A DNA stretch of 42,055 nt. It comes from Liolophura sinensis (Eukaryota > Mollusca > Polyplacophora > Chitonida > Chitonidae). The stretch is taken from NCBI RefSeq assembly GCF_032854445.1, contig NW_027018322.1:1-42055 (forward strand), given 5' to 3'. The position numbers and the translations under genes were made by a program. Shown here in pieces: positions 1 through 12,140 of the stretch (within the stretch, counting starts at the first letter, position 1; each line of letters opens with the position of its first letter). The notes under the pieces are model-generated. The model saw nothing but the letters and a program-made list of their open reading frames with translations. It had not been told where the DNA came from and searched no databases.

Positions 1-75
1 AACACAAGGTACTTAATACAGTCTGCTGTAAAAAGTACAATTAAACACTGACCCACATCAATAAGGTGTCAAAAT
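1..75 (+). repeat. Partial monomer at left edge
   Basis: This is the last ~75 bases of a monomer, entering just after the A/T tract and running through the CTGACCCACATCAATAAGG segment to the first landmark. It shows that the window opens inside the array. Its end reads GGTGTCAAAATATGCG, a variant otherwise seen only before the landmark at 1720. Confidence 0.95.
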
Positions 76-2816
76 ATGCGCAATTGGGTCAGGCATCTCC
101 AGGTGTTGAAAAATTGCAAATTTCCTTGGTTTCCATGGAGTAAGAGCCGTTGCTGGGCACGTGATTTTGACATAAATGATGATTCAATTGTGGCTACAGC
201 CAAAAGTATTGGTCGGAGAGCAACGCGGTTTGCACCATTCGATTTCTCGTCACAAAATACGTCGGATTAGCCTCTTACCAGCAGCATTGGAACATTTTTT
301 CCACTTTTGGATTTTTGCCTGGTCCCTTTTGCTATTGAAATCGGCTACATGTACTATGTACCATCGCGACTGGTCATTACTATATTCAACTTTTGATTAT
401 AAGTTATGTGCCCTTCGTAGCCCAGAAGACGTCAAATCTTTGGGCCAAGCCCATTTAACTCACCCAGCAAATGTCTTACTTCTAAGTCGAAGATAAACTC
501 AATGTCTTTATCTACATGTAGAAAAACCACACCATTTTTATATAAAAAACACAAGGTACTTGATACAGTCTGCTGTAAAAAGTACAATTGAACACTGACC
601 CACATCAATAAGGTGCCAAAAGATGCGCAATTGGGTCATGCATCTCCAGGTGTTGAAAAACTGCAAATTTTCTTGGTTTCCATGGAGTAAGAGCCGTTGC
701 TGGGCACGTGATTTTGACATAAATGATGATTCAATTGTGGCTACAGCCAAAAAGTATTGGTCGGAGAGCAACGCGGTTTGCACCATTCGATTTCTCGTCA
801 CAAAATACGTCGGATTAGCCTCTTACCAGCAGCATTGGAACATTTTTTCCACTTTTGGATTTTTGCCTGGTCCTTTTGCTAATTGAAATCGGCTACATGT
901 ACTATGTACAATCGCGACTGGTCATTACTATATTCAACTTTTGATTATAAGTTATGTGCCCTTCGGTAGCCCAGAAGATGTCAAATCTTTGGCCAAGCCC
1001 ATTTAACTCACCCAGCAAATGTCTTACTTCTAAGTCGAAGATAAACTCAATGTCTTTATCTACATGTAGAAAAACCACACCATTTTTATATAAAAAACAC
1101 AAGGTACTTGATACAGTCTGCTGTAAAAAGTACAATTAAACACTAACCCACATCAATAAGGTGCCAAAAGATGCGCAATTGGGTCAGGCATCTCCAGGTG
1201 TTGAAAAACTGCAAATTTCCTTGGTTTCCATGGAGTAAGAGCCGTTGCTGGGCACGTGATTTTGACATAAATGATGATTCAATTGTGGCTACAGCCAAAA
1301 GTATTGGTCGGAGAGCAACGCGGTTTGCACCATTCGATTTCTCGTCACAAAATACGTCGGATTAGCCTCTTACCAGCAGCATTGGAACATTTTTTCCACT
1401 TTTGGATTTTTGCCTGGTCCTTTTGCTAATTGAAATCGGCTACATGTACTATGTACCATCGCGACTGGTCATTACTATATTCAACTTTTGATTATAAGTT
1501 ATGTGCCCTTCGGTAGCCCAGAAGACGTCAAATCTTTGGGCCAAGCCCATTTAACCTCACCAGCAAATGTCTTACTTCTAAGTCGAAGATAAACTCAATG
1601 TCTTTATCTACATGTAGAAAAAACCACACCATTTTTATATAAAAAACACAAGGTACTTGATACAGTCTGCTGTAAAAAGTACAATTAAACACTGACCCAC
1701 ATCAATAAGGTGTCAAAATATGCGCAATTGGGTCAGGCATCTCCAGGTGTTGAAAAATTGCAAATTTCCTTGGTTTCCATGGAGTAAGAGCCGTTGCTGG
1801 GCACGTGATTTTGACATAAATGATGATTCAATTGTGGCTACAGCCAAAAGTATTGGTCGGAGAGCAACGCGGTTTGCACCATTCGATTTCTCGTCACAAA
1901 ATACGTCGGATTAGCCTCCTTACCAGCAGCATTGGAACATTTTTTCCACTTTTGGATTTTTGCCTGGTCCTTTTGCTAATTGAAATCGGCTACATGTACT
2001 ATGTACCATCGCGACTGGTCATTACTATATTCAACTTTTGATTATAAGTTATGTGCCCTTCGGTAAGCCCAGAAGACGTCAAATCTTTGGGCCAAGCCCA
2101 TTTAACTCACCCAGCAAATGTCTTACTTCTAAGTCGAAGATAAACTCAATGTCTTTATCTACATGTAGAAAAACCACACCATTTTTATATAAAAAACACA
2201 AGGTACTTGATACAGTCTGCTGTAAAAAGTACAATTGAACACTGACCCACATCAATAAGGTGCCAAAAGATGCGCAATTGGGTCATGCATCTCCAGGTGT
2301 GAAAAACTGCAAATTTCTTGGTTTCCATGGAGTAAGAGCCGTTGCTGGGCACGTGATTTTGACATAAATGATGATTCAATTGTGGCTACAGCCAAAAGTA
2401 TTGGTCGGAGAGCAACGCGGTTTTGCACCATTCGATTTCTCGTCACAAAATACGTCGGATTAGCCTCTTACCAGCAGCATTGGAACATTTTTTCCACTTT
2501 TGGATTTTTGCCTGGTCCTTTTGCTAATTGAAATCGGCTACATGTACTATGTACAATCGCGACTGGTCATTACTATATTCAACTTTTGATTATAAGTTAT
2601 GTGCCCTTCGGTAGCCCAGAAGATGTCAAATCTTTGGGCCAAGCCCATTTAACTCACCCAGCAAATGTCTTACTTCTAAGTCGAAGATAAACTCAATGTC
2701 TTTATCTACATGTAGAAAAACCACACCATTTTTATATAAAAAACACAAGGTACTTGATACAGTCCTGCTGTAAAAAGTACAATTAAACACTGACCCACAT
2801 CAATAGGTGTCAAAAG
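76..2816 (+). repeat. Units u1-u5, with a trimer-offset duplication
   Basis: u1 (76) and u4 (1720) share the rare approach sequence GTGTCAAAATATGCG. u2 (623) and u5 (2270) share GGGTCATGCATC in place of GGGTCAGGCATC, GTACAATCGCG in place of GTACCATCGCG, and GAAGATGTC in place of GAAGACGTC. The offset is about 1645 bp, or three monomers, so a three-unit segment was duplicated here. Single-base indels are frequent: u1 lacks a G in CCCTTCGTAGCC near 413, u2 has AAAAAGTATT near 750, and u5 lacks bases near 2299-2316. Confidence 0.85.
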
Positions 2817-5003
2817 ATGCGCAATTGGGTCAGGCATCTCCAGGTGTGAAAAATTGCAAATTTCCTTGGTTTCCATGGAGTAAGAGCCGTTGCTGGGCAC
2901 GTGATTTTGACATAAATGATGATTCAATTGTGGCTACAGCCAAAAGTATTGGTCGGAGAGCAACGCGGTTTGCACCATTCGATTTCTCGTCACAAAATAC
3001 GTCGGATTAGCCTCTTACCAGCAGCATTGGAACATTTTTTCCACTTTTGGATTTTTGCCTGGTCCTTTTGCTAATTGAAATCGGCTACATGTACTATGTA
3101 CCATCGCGACTGGTCATTACTATATTCAACTCTTGATTATAAGTTATGTGCCCTTCGGTAGCCCAGAAGATGTCAAATCTTTGGGCCAAGCCCATTTAAC
3201 TCACCCAGCAAATGTCTTACTTCTAACTCGAAGATAAACTCAATGTCTTTATCTACATGTAGAAAAACCACACCATTTTTATATAAAAAACACAAGGTAC
3301 TTGATACAGTCTGCTGTAAAAAGTACAATTGAACACTGACCCCACATCAATAAGGTGCCAAAAGATGCGCAATTGGGTCAGGCATCTCAGGTGTTGAAAA
3401 ATTGCAAATTTCCTTGGTTTCCATAGAGTAAGAGCCGTTCCTGGGCACGTGATTTTGACATAAATGATGATTCAATTGTGGCTACGGCCAAAAGTATTGG
3501 TCGGAGAGCAACGCAGTTTGCACCATTCGATTTCTCGTCACAAAATACGTCGGATTAGCCTCTTACCAGCAGCATTGAACATTTTTTCCACTTTTGGATT
3601 TTTGCCTGGTCCTTTTGCTAATTGAAATCGGCTACATGTACTATGTACCATCGCGACTGGTCATTACTATATTCAACTTTTGATTATAAGTTATGTGCCC
3701 TTCGGTAGCCCAGAAGACGTCAAATCTTTGGGCCAAGCCCATTTAACTCACCCAGCAAATGTCTTACTTCTAAGTCGAAGATAAACTCAATGTCTTTATC
3801 TACATGTAGAAAAACCACACCGTTTTTATATAAAAAACACAAGGTACTTGATACAGTCTGCTGTAAAAAGTACAACTGAACACTGACCCACATCAATAAG
3901 GTGTCAAAAGATGCGCAATTGGGTCAGGCATCTCCAGGTGTTGAAAAATTGCAAATTTCCTTGGTTTCCATGGAGTAAGAGCCGTTGCTGGGCACGTGAT
4001 TTTGACATAAATGATGATTCAATTGTGGCTACAGCCAAAAGTATTGGTCGGAGAGCAACGCGGTTTGCACCATTCGATTTCTCGTCACAAAATACGTCGG
4101 ATTAGCCTCTTACCAGCAGCATTGGAACATTTTTTCCACTTTTGGATTTTTGCCTGGTCCTTTTGCTAATTGAAATCGGCTACATGTACTATGTACCATC
4201 GCGACTGGTCATTACTATATTCAACTTTTGATTATAAGTTATGTGCCCTTCGGTAGCCCAGAAGATGTCAAATCTTTGGGCCAAGCCCATTTAACTCACC
4301 CAGCAAATGTCTTACTTCTAAGTCGAAGATAAACTCAATGTCTTTATCTACATGTAGAAAAACCACACCATTTTTATATAAAAAACACAAGGTACTTGAT
4401 ACAGTCTGCTGTAAAAAGTACAATTGAACACTGACCCACATCAATAAGGTGCCAAAAGATGCGCAATTGGGTCAGGCATCTCCAGGTGTTGAAAAATTGC
4501 AAATTTCCTTGGTTTCCATAGAGTAAGAGCCGTTCCTGGCACGTGATTTTGACATAAATGATGATTCAATTGTGGCTACAGCCAAAAGTATGGTCGGAGA
4601 GCAACGCAGTTTGCACCATTCGATTTCCTCGTCACAAAATACGTCGGATTAGCCTCTTACCAGCAGCATTGGAACATTTTTTCCACTTTTGGATTTTTGC
4701 CTGGTCCTTTTGCTAATTGAAATCGGCTACATGTACTATGTACCATCGCGACTGGTCATTACTATATTCAACTTTTGATTATAAGTTATGTGCCCTTCGG
4801 TAGCCCAGAAGACGTCAAATCTTTGGGCCAAGCCCATTTAACTCACCCAGCAAATGTCTTACTTCTAAGTCGAAGATAACTCAATGTCTTTATCTACATG
4901 TAGAAAAACCACACCATTTTTATATAAAAAACACAAGGTACTTGATACAGTCTGCTGTAAAAAGTACAACTGACACTGACCCACATCAATAAGGTGTCAA
5001 AAG
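2817..5003 (+). repeat. Units u6-u9, a dimer-offset duplication
   Basis: u7 (3365) and u9 (4459) alone share CCATAGAGTAAG in place of CCATGGAGTAAG, GCCGTTCCTGG in place of GCCGTTGCTGG, and ACGCAGTTTGC in place of ACGCGGTTTGC. u6 and u8 share the GTGTCAAAAGATGCG approach and GAAGATGTC. The repeating block is therefore two monomers (u6-u7, then u8-u9) at an offset of about 1094 bp. u9 also carries small deletions (TTCCTGGCACG, AGTATGGTCGG) and an inserted C in GATTTCCTCG. Confidence 0.82.
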
Positions 5004-7197
5004 ATGCGCAATTGGGTCAGGCATCTCCAGCTGTTGAAAAATTGCAAATTTCCTTGGTTTCCATGGAGTAAGTGCCGTTGCTGGGCACGTGATTTTGACA
5101 TAAATGATGATTCAATTGTGGCTACAGCCAAAAGTATTGGTCCGGAGAGCAACGCGGTTTGCACCATTCGATTTCTCGTCACAAAATACGTCGGATTAGC
5201 CTCTTACCAGCAGCATTGGAACATTTTTCCACTTTTGGATTTTTGCCTGGTCCTTTTGCTAATTGAAATCGGCTACATGTACTATGTACCATCGCGACTG
5301 GTCATTACTATATTCAACTTTTGATTATAAGTTATGTGCCCTTCGTAGCCCAAAGACGTCAAATCTTTGGGCCAAGCCCATTTAACTCACCCAGCAAATG
5401 TCTTACTTCTAAGTCGAAGATAAACTCAATGTCTTTTATCTACATGTAGAAAAACCACACATTTTTATATAAAAACACACAAGGTACTTGATACAGTCTG
5501 CTGTAAAAAGTACAATTGAACACTGACCCACATCAATAAGGTGCCAAAAGATGCGCAATTGGGTCAGGCATCTCCAGGTGTTGAAAAATTGGAAATTTCC
5601 TTGGTTTCCATGGAGTAAGAGCCGTTGCTGGGCACGTGATTTTGACATAAATGATGAATTCAATTTGTGGCTACAGCCAAAAGTATTGGTCGGAGAGCAA
5701 CGCGGTTTGCACCATTCGATTTCTCGTCACAAAATACGTCGGATTAGCCTCTTACCAGCAGCATTGGAACATTTTTTTCCACTTTTGGATTTTTGCCTGG
5801 TCCTTTTGCTAATTGAAATCGGCTACATGTACTATGTACCATCGCGACTGGTCATTACTATATTCAACTTTTGATTATAAGTTATGTGCCCTTCGGTAGC
5901 CCAGAAGACGTCAAATCTTTGGGCCAAGCCCTTTAACTCACCCAGCAAATGTCTTACTTCTAAGTCGAAGATAAACTCAATGTCTTTATCTACATGTAGA
6001 AAAACCACACCATTTTTATATAAAAAAACACAAGGTACTTGATACAGTCTGCTGTAAAAAGTACAATTGAACACTGACCCACATCAATAAGGTGCCAAAA
6101 GATGCGCAATTGGGCCCAGGCATCTCCAGCTGTTGAAAAAATTGTAAATTTTCCTTGGTTTCCATGGAGTAAGAGCCGTTGCTGGGCACGTGATTTTGAC
6201 ATAAATGATGATTCAATTGTGGCTACAGCAAAAGTATTGGTCGGAGAGCAACGCGGTTTGCACCATTCGATTTCTCGTCACAAAATACGTCGGATTAGCC
6301 TCTTACCAGCACGATTGAAGCATTTTTTTTACTTTTGGATTTTTCCCTGGTCCTTTTGCTAATTGAAATCGGCTACATGTACTATGTACCATCGCGACTG
6401 GTCATTACTATATTCAACTTTTGATATAAGTTATGTGCCCTTCGGTAGCCCAGAAGACCGTCAAATCTTTGGGCCAAGCCCATTTAACTCACCCAGCAAA
6501 TGTCTTACTTCTAAGTCGAAGATAAACTCATGTCTTAATCTACATGTAGAAAAACCACACCATTTTTAAATAAAAACCACAAGATACTTAATAGAGTCTG
6601 CTGTAAAAAAGTACAATTGAACACTGACCCACATCAATAAGGTGCCAAAAGATGCGCAATTGGGCCAGGCATCTCCAGCTGTTGAAAAATTGTAAATTTC
6701 CTTGGTTTCCATGGAGTAAGAGCCGTTGCTGGGCACGTGATTTTGACATAATTGATCATTCAATTGTGGCTACAGCCAAAAGTATTGGTCGGAGAGCAAC
6801 ACGGTTTGCACCATTCGATTTCTCGTCACAAAATACGTCGGATTAGCCTCATACCAGCAGCATTGAACATTTTTTTCCACTTTTGGATTTTTGCCTGGTC
6901 CTTTTGCTAATTGAAATCGGCTACATGTACTATGTACCATCGCGACTGGTCATTACTATATTCAACTTTTGATTATAAGTTATGTGCCCTTCGGTAGCCC
7001 AGAAGACGTCAATCTTTGGGCCAGCCCATTTAACTCACCCAGCAAATGTCTTACTTCTAAGTCGAAGATAAACTCAATGTCTTTATCTACATGTAGAAAA
7101 ACCACACCATTTTTATATAAAAAACACAAGGTACTTGATACAGTCTGCTGTAAAAAGTACAATTGAACACTGACCCACATCAATAAGGTGCCAAAAG
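5004..7197 (+). repeat. Units u10-u13, including the first AAATAAAA-type unit
   Basis: u10 has CAGCTGTTG, u11 has AATTGGAAATTT, and u12 (6102) has GGGCCCAGG plus the variant segment GCACGATTGAAGC and an eight-T run before ACTTTTGG. The tract entering u13 (6563-6600) reads TTTTTAAATAAAAACC followed by AAGATACTTAATAGAGTC. u13 also has ATTGATCATTC where most units have AATGATGATTC. u13 is the only copy of this second class in the first 14 kb. Indels remain frequent. Confidence 0.85.
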
Positions 7198-9399
7198 ATG
7201 CGCAATTGGTCAGCATCTCCAGGTGTTGAAAAATTGGAAATTTCCTTGGTTTCCATGGAGTAAGAGCCGTTGCTGGGCACGTGATTTTGACATAAATGAT
7301 GATTCAATTGTGGCTACAGCCAAAAGTATTGGTCGGAGAGCAACGCGGTTTGCACCATTCGATTTCTCGTCACAAAATACGTCGGATTAGCCTCTTACCA
7401 GCACGATTGGAGCATTTTTTTTACTTTTTGGATTTTTGCCTGGTCCTTTTGCTAATTGAAATCGGCTACATGTACTATGTACCATCGCGACTGGTCATTA
7501 CTATATTCAACTTTTGATTATAAGTTATGTGCCCTTCGGTAGCCCAGAAGACGTCAAATCTTTGGGCCAAGCCCATTTAACTCACCCAGCAAATGTCTTA
7601 CTTCTAAGTCGAAGATAAACTTAATCTCTTTATCTACATGTAGAAAAACCACACCATTTTTTTATATAAAAACCACAAGGTACTTGATACAGTCTGCTGT
7701 AAAAAGTACAATTGAACACTGACCCACATCAATAAGGTGCCAAAAGATGCGCAATTGGGTCAGGCATCTCCAGGTGTTGAAAAATTGTAAATTTCCTTGG
7801 TTTCCATGGAGTAAGAGCCGTTTGCTGGCACGTGATTTTGACATAAATGATGATTCAATTGTGGCTACAGCCAAAAGTATTGGGCGGAGAGCAACGCGGT
7901 TTGCACCATTCGATTTCTCGTCACAAAATACGTCGGATTAGCCTCTTACCAGGCAGCATTGGAACATTTTTTCCACTTTTGGATTTTTGCCTGGTCCTTT
8001 TGCTAATTGAAATCGGCTACATGTACTATGTACCATCGCGACTGGTCATTACTATATTCAACTTTTGATTATAAGTTATGTGCCCTTCGGTAGCCCAGAA
8101 GACGTCAAATCTTGGGCCAAGCCCATTTTAACTCACCCAGCAAATGTCTTACTTCTAAGTCGAAGATAATCTTAATCTCTTTATCTACATGTAGAAAAAC
8201 CACACATTTTTATATAAAAACCACAAGGTACTTGATACAGTCTGCTGTAAAAAGTACAATTGAACACTGACCCACATCAATAAGGTGCCAAAAGATGCGC
8301 AATTGGGTCAGGGCATCTCCAGGTGTTGAAAAATTGTAAATTTCCTTGGTTTTCCATGGAGTAAGAGCCGTTGCTGGGCACGTGATTTTGACATAAATGA
8401 TGATTCAATTGTGGCTACAGCCAAAAAGTATTGGTCGGAGAGCAACGCGGTTTGCACCATTCGATTTCTCGTCACAAAATACGTCGGATTAGCCTCTTAC
8501 CAGCAGCATTGGAACATTTTTTCCACTTTTTGGATTTTTGCCTGTGTCCTTTTGCTAATTGAAATCGGCTACATGTACTATGTACCATCGCGACTGGTCA
8601 TTACTATATTCAACTTTTGATTATAAGTTATGTGCCCTTCGGTAGCCCAGAAGACGTCAAATCTTTGGGCCAAGCCCATTTAACTCACCCAGCAAATGTC
8701 TTACTTCTAAGTCGAAGATAACTCAATGTCTTTATCTACATGTAGAAAAACCACACCATTTTTATATAAAAAACACAAGGTACTTGATACAGTCTGCTGT
8801 AAAAAGTACAATTGAACACTGACCCACATCAATAAGGTGCCAAAAGATGCGCAATTGGGTCAGGGCATCTCCAGCTGTTGAAAAATTGCAAATTTCCTTG
8901 GTTTCCATGGAGTAAGAGCCGTTGCTGGGCACGTGATTTTGACATAAATGATGATTCAATTGTGGCTACAGCCAAAAGTATTGGTCGGAGAGCAACGCGG
9001 TTTGCACCCATTCGATTTCTCGTCACAAAATACGTCGGATTAGCCTCTTACCAGCAGCATTGGAACATTTTTTCCACTTTTGGATATTTTTGCCTGGTCC
9101 TTTTGCTAATTGAAATCGGCTACATGTACTATGTACCATCGCGACTGGTCATTACTATATTCAACTTTTGATTATAAGTTATGTGCCCTTCGGTAGCCCA
9201 GAAGACGTCAAATCTTTGGGCCAAGCCCATTTAACTCACCCAGCAAATGTCTTACTTCTAAGTCGAAGATAAACTCAATGTCTTTATCTACATGTAGAAA
9301 AACCACACCATTTTTATATAAAAAAACACAAGGTACTTGATACAGTCTGCTGTAAAAAGTACAATTGAACACTGACCCACATCAATAAGGTGCCAAAAG
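7198..9399 (+). repeat. Units u14-u17
   Basis: u14 (7198) repeats the GCACGATTGGAGC and long-T variant seen in u12. The ends of u14 and u15 carry CTTAATCTC instead of CTCAATGTC. The tracts entering u15 and u16 are hybrids: TATATAAAAACC followed by ACAAGGTACTTGATACAG. Spacings run 549, 548, 552 and 553 bp, mostly from extra single bases (GGGCATCTCC, GGTTTTCC, GCACCCATTC, GGATATTTTTG). No gene or foreign insert is present. Confidence 0.85.
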
Positions 9400-10029
9400 A
9401 TGCGCAATTGGGTCAGGCATCTCCAGGTGTTGAAAAATTGGAAATTTCCTTGGTTTCCATGGAGTAAGAGCCGTTGCTGGGCACGTGATTTTGACATAAA
9501 TGATGATTCAATTGTGGCTACAGCCAAAAGTATTGGTCGGAGAGCAACGCGGTTTGCACCATTCGATTTCTCGTCACAAAATACGTCGGATTATCCTCTT
9601 ACCAGCACGATTGGAGCATTTTTTTTACTTTTGGATTTTTGCCTGGTCCTTTTGCTAATTGAAATCGGCTACATGTACTATGTACCATCGCGACTGGTCA
9701 TTACTATATTCAACTTTTGATTATAAGTTATGTGCCCTTCGGTAGCCCAGAAGACGTCAAATCTTTGGGCCAAGCCCATTTAACTCACCCAGCAAATGTC
9801 TTACTTCTAAGTCGAAGATAAACTTAATCTCTTTATCTACATGTAGAAAAACCACACCATTTTTATATAAAAACCACAAGGTACTTGATACAGTCTGCTG
9901 TAAAAAGTACAATTGAACACTGACCCACATCAATAAGGTGTCAAAAGATGCGCAATTGGGTCAGGCATCTCCAGGTGTTGAAAAATTGTAAATTTCCTTG
10001 GTTTCCATGGAGTAAGAGCCGTTGCTGGG

Positions 10030-10035
10030 CACGTG
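10030..10035. repeat. CACGTG palindrome (E-box/G-box core)
   Basis: The hexamer in GGGCACGTGATTTTG is present in almost every monomer, about every 548 bp. CACGTG is the core bound by many bHLH proteins in animals and fungi and by bHLH/bZIP proteins in plants, so an array could act as a large sink for such a factor. That role is inferred from the motif alone. Rare copies are broken, for example GGCAACGTG in u73. Confidence 0.35.
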
Positions 10036-10235
10036 ATTTTGACATAAATGATGATTCAATTGTGGCTACAGCCAAAAGTATTGGTCGGAGAGCAACGCGG
10101 TTTGCACCATTCGATTTCTCGTCACAAAATACGTCGGATTAGCCTCTTACCAGCAGCATTGGAACATTTTTTCCACTTTTGGATTTTTGCCTGGTCCTTT
10201 TGCTAATTGAAATCGGCTACATGTACTATGTACCA

Positions 10236-10241
10236 TCGCGA
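10236..10241. repeat. TCGCGA palindrome with two CpGs
   Basis: Found in GTACCATCGCGACTGG. The second CpG is lost to CpA (TCGCAACTGG) in u33, u36, u49, u68 and u72. These are the transitions expected from deamination of methylated cytosine. Together with GACGTC at 10,301-10,306, which becomes GATGTC in several units, it is one of the more variable CpG sites in the monomer. Confidence 0.5.
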
Positions 10242-10313
10242 CTGGTCATTACTATATTCAACTTTTGATTATAAGTTATGTGCCCTTCGGTAGCCCAGAA
10301 GACGTCAAATCTT

Positions 10314-10326
10314 TGGGCCAAGCCCA
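10314..10326 (+). repeat. Short GC hairpin TGGGC-CAA-GCCCA
   Basis: A perfect 5-bp stem with a 3-base loop lies 8 bases after the GACGTC palindrome. It is kept in nearly all monomers; occasional copies break it by indels (for example u2 near 989 and u14 near 7018). It is not followed by a U-run, so it is not a terminator. It is too short to claim an RNA structure. Confidence 0.45.
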
Positions 10327-10407
10327 TTTAACTCACCCAGCAAATGTCTTACTTCTAAGTCGAAGATAAACTCAATGTCTTTATCTACATGTAGAAAAAC
10401 CACACCA

Positions 10408-10421
10408 TTTTTATATAAAAA
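10408..10421. repeat. A/T palindrome TTTTTATATAAAAA with TATA-box-like core (class A units)
   Basis: The 14 bases are a perfect inverted repeat, followed by one more A and then CACAAGG. The TATATAAAA at 10,412-10,420 matches the textbook TATA-box consensus. By my reading about 51 of the 76 tracts visible in the window keep a TATATAAAA or AATATAAAA form; the rest are AAATAAAA or A-rich. An A/T palindrome can also act as a bend, a nucleosome-poor site or a chance low-complexity tract, and nothing here proves transcription. Confidence 0.5.
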
Positions 10422-12140
10422 ACACAAGGTACTTGATACAGTCTGCTGTAAAAAGTACAATTGAACACTGACCCACATCAATAAGGTGCCAAAAGATGCG
10501 CAATTGGGCCAGGCATCTCCAGGTGTTGAAAAATTGTAAATTTCCTTGGTTTCCATGGAGTAAGAGCCGTTGCTGGGCACGTGATTTTGACATAAATGAT
10601 GATTCAATTGTGGCTACAGCCAAAAGTATTGGTCGGAGAGCAACGCGGTTTGCACCATTCGATTTCTCGTCACAAAATACGTCGGATTAGCCTCTTACCA
10701 GCACGATTGGGAGCATTTTTTTTACTTTTGGATTTTTGCCTGGTCCTTTTGCTAATTGAAATCGGCTACATGTACTATGTACCATCGCGACTGGTCATTA
10801 CTATATTCAACTTTTGATTATAAGTTATGTGCCCTTCGGTAGCCCAGAAGACGTCAAATCTTTGGGCCAAGCCCATTTAACTCACCCAGCAAATGTCTTA
10901 CTTCTAAGTCGAAGATAAACTCAATGTCTTTATCTACATGTAGAAAAACCACACCATTTTTATATAAAAAACACAAGGTACTTGATACAGTCTGCTGTAA
11001 AAAGTACAATTGAACACTGACCCACATTAATAAGGTGCCAAAAGATGCGCAATTGGGTCAGGCATCTCCAGGTGTTGAAAAATTGCAAATTTCCTTGGTT
11101 TCCATGGAGTAAGAGCCGTTGCTGGGCACGTGATTTTGACATAAATGATGATTCAATTGTGGCTACAGCCAAAGGCATTGGTCGGAGAGCAACGCGGTTT
11201 GCACCATTCGATTTCTCGTCACAAAATACTTCGGATTAGCCTCTTACCAGCAGCATTGGAGCATTTTTTCCACTTTTGGATTTTTGCCTGGTCCTTTTGC
11301 TAATTGAAATCGGCTACATGTACTATGTACCATCGCGACTGGTCATTACTATATTCAACTTTTGATTATAAGTTATGTGCCCTTCGGTAGCCCAGAAGAC
11401 GTCAAATCTTTGGGCCAAGCCCATTTAACTCACCCAGCAAATGTCTTACTTCTAAGTCGAAGATAAACTTAACCTCTTTATCTACATGTAGAAAAACCAC
11501 ACCATTTTTATATAAAAAACACAAGGTACTTGATACAGTCTGCTGTAAAAAGTACAATTGAACACTGACCCACATCAATAAGGTGCAAAAAGATGCGCAA
11601 TTGGGTCAGGCATCTCCAGCTGTTGAAAAATTGCAAATTTCCTTGGTTTCCATGGAGTAAGAGCCGTTGCTGGGCACGTGATTTTGACATAATAGATCAT
11701 TCAATTGTGGCTACAGCCAAAAGTATTGGTCGGAGAGCAACGCGGTTTGCACCATTCGATTTCTCGTCACAAAATACGTCGGATTAGCCTCTTACCAGCA
11801 GCATTGGAACATTTTTTCCACTTTTGGATTTTTGCCTGGTCCTTTTGCTAATTGAAATCGGCTACATGTACTATGTACCATCGCGACTGGTCATTACTAT
11901 ATTCAACTTTTGATTATAAGTTATGTGCCCTTCGGTAGCCCAGAAGACGTCAAATCTTTGGGCCAAGCCCATTTAACTCACCCAGCAAATGTCTTACTTC
12001 TAAGTCGAAGATAAACTCAATGTCTTTATCTACATGTAGAAAAACCACACCATTTTTATATAAAAAACACAAGGTACTTGATACAGTCTGCTGTAAAAAG
12101 TACAATTGAACACTGACCCACATCAATAAGGTGCCAAAAG

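Larger units (their letters stand above)
10217..10394. repeat. Two CTACATGTA elements 168 bp apart
   Basis: CTACATGTA occurs at 10,217-10,225, followed by CTATGTACC, and again at 10,385-10,393, where a final G completes the 10-bp palindrome CTACATGTAG. Sequence around the two elements is otherwise dissimilar, so this is either a short shared binding site or chance. The 168-bp spacing is close to a nucleosome repeat, which is suggestive but not evidence. Confidence 0.35.
9948..10495 (+). repeat. Reference monomer (u19) used for motif positions
   Basis: This unit is a close match to the majority sequence at nearly all sites and is exactly 548 bp. Its order is: landmark ATGCGCAATTGGG; TCCATGGA; CACGTG; AATGATGATTC; a CpG-containing middle (GGTCGG, ACGCGG, TTCGAT, CTCGTC, TACGTCGG); a T-rich pyrimidine stretch; TACATGTA; TCGCGA; GACGTC; a GC hairpin; CTACATGTAG; the A/T palindrome; and the CTGACCCACATCAATAAGG end. 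I see no convincing internal subrepeat, although CTACATGTA occurs twice, 168 bp apart. Confidence 0.9.
9400..12140 (+). repeat. Units u18-u22, source of a pentamer-offset duplication
   Basis: u18 (9400) has AATTGGAAATTT, GGATTATCCTC (most units have GGATTAGCCTC), GCACGATTGGAGC and an eight-T run. All of these recur in u23 (12141), 2741 bp downstream. u20 (10496) has GGGCCAGGC and TTGTAAATTT. u21 (11045) has AAAGGCATTGG, TACTTCGG and CTTAACCTC, and is followed by GGTGCAAAAAGATGCG entering u22. Spacing from here on is 548 or 549 bp, with almost no private indels. Confidence 0.87.

Noticed and set aside
10412-10420. TATATAAAA as a promoter for the 64-codon frame of the next unit
   Set aside because: The spacing to the landmark ATG is about 76 bp, which would be permissive, but the frame itself is unsupported, no initiator is evident, and a third of units lack the motif. 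It is kept only as a sequence element.
10305-10623. Overlapping open frames of about 70 and 100 codons on the - strand in many monomers, and joined frames of about 106 codons on + in some
   Set aside because: They overlap each other and the + frame in the same monomer, have no recognisable domain or start context, and are lengthened or cut by single-base indels from unit to unit. 548 is not divisible by three, so no frame continues across the array. They are copies of chance frames.
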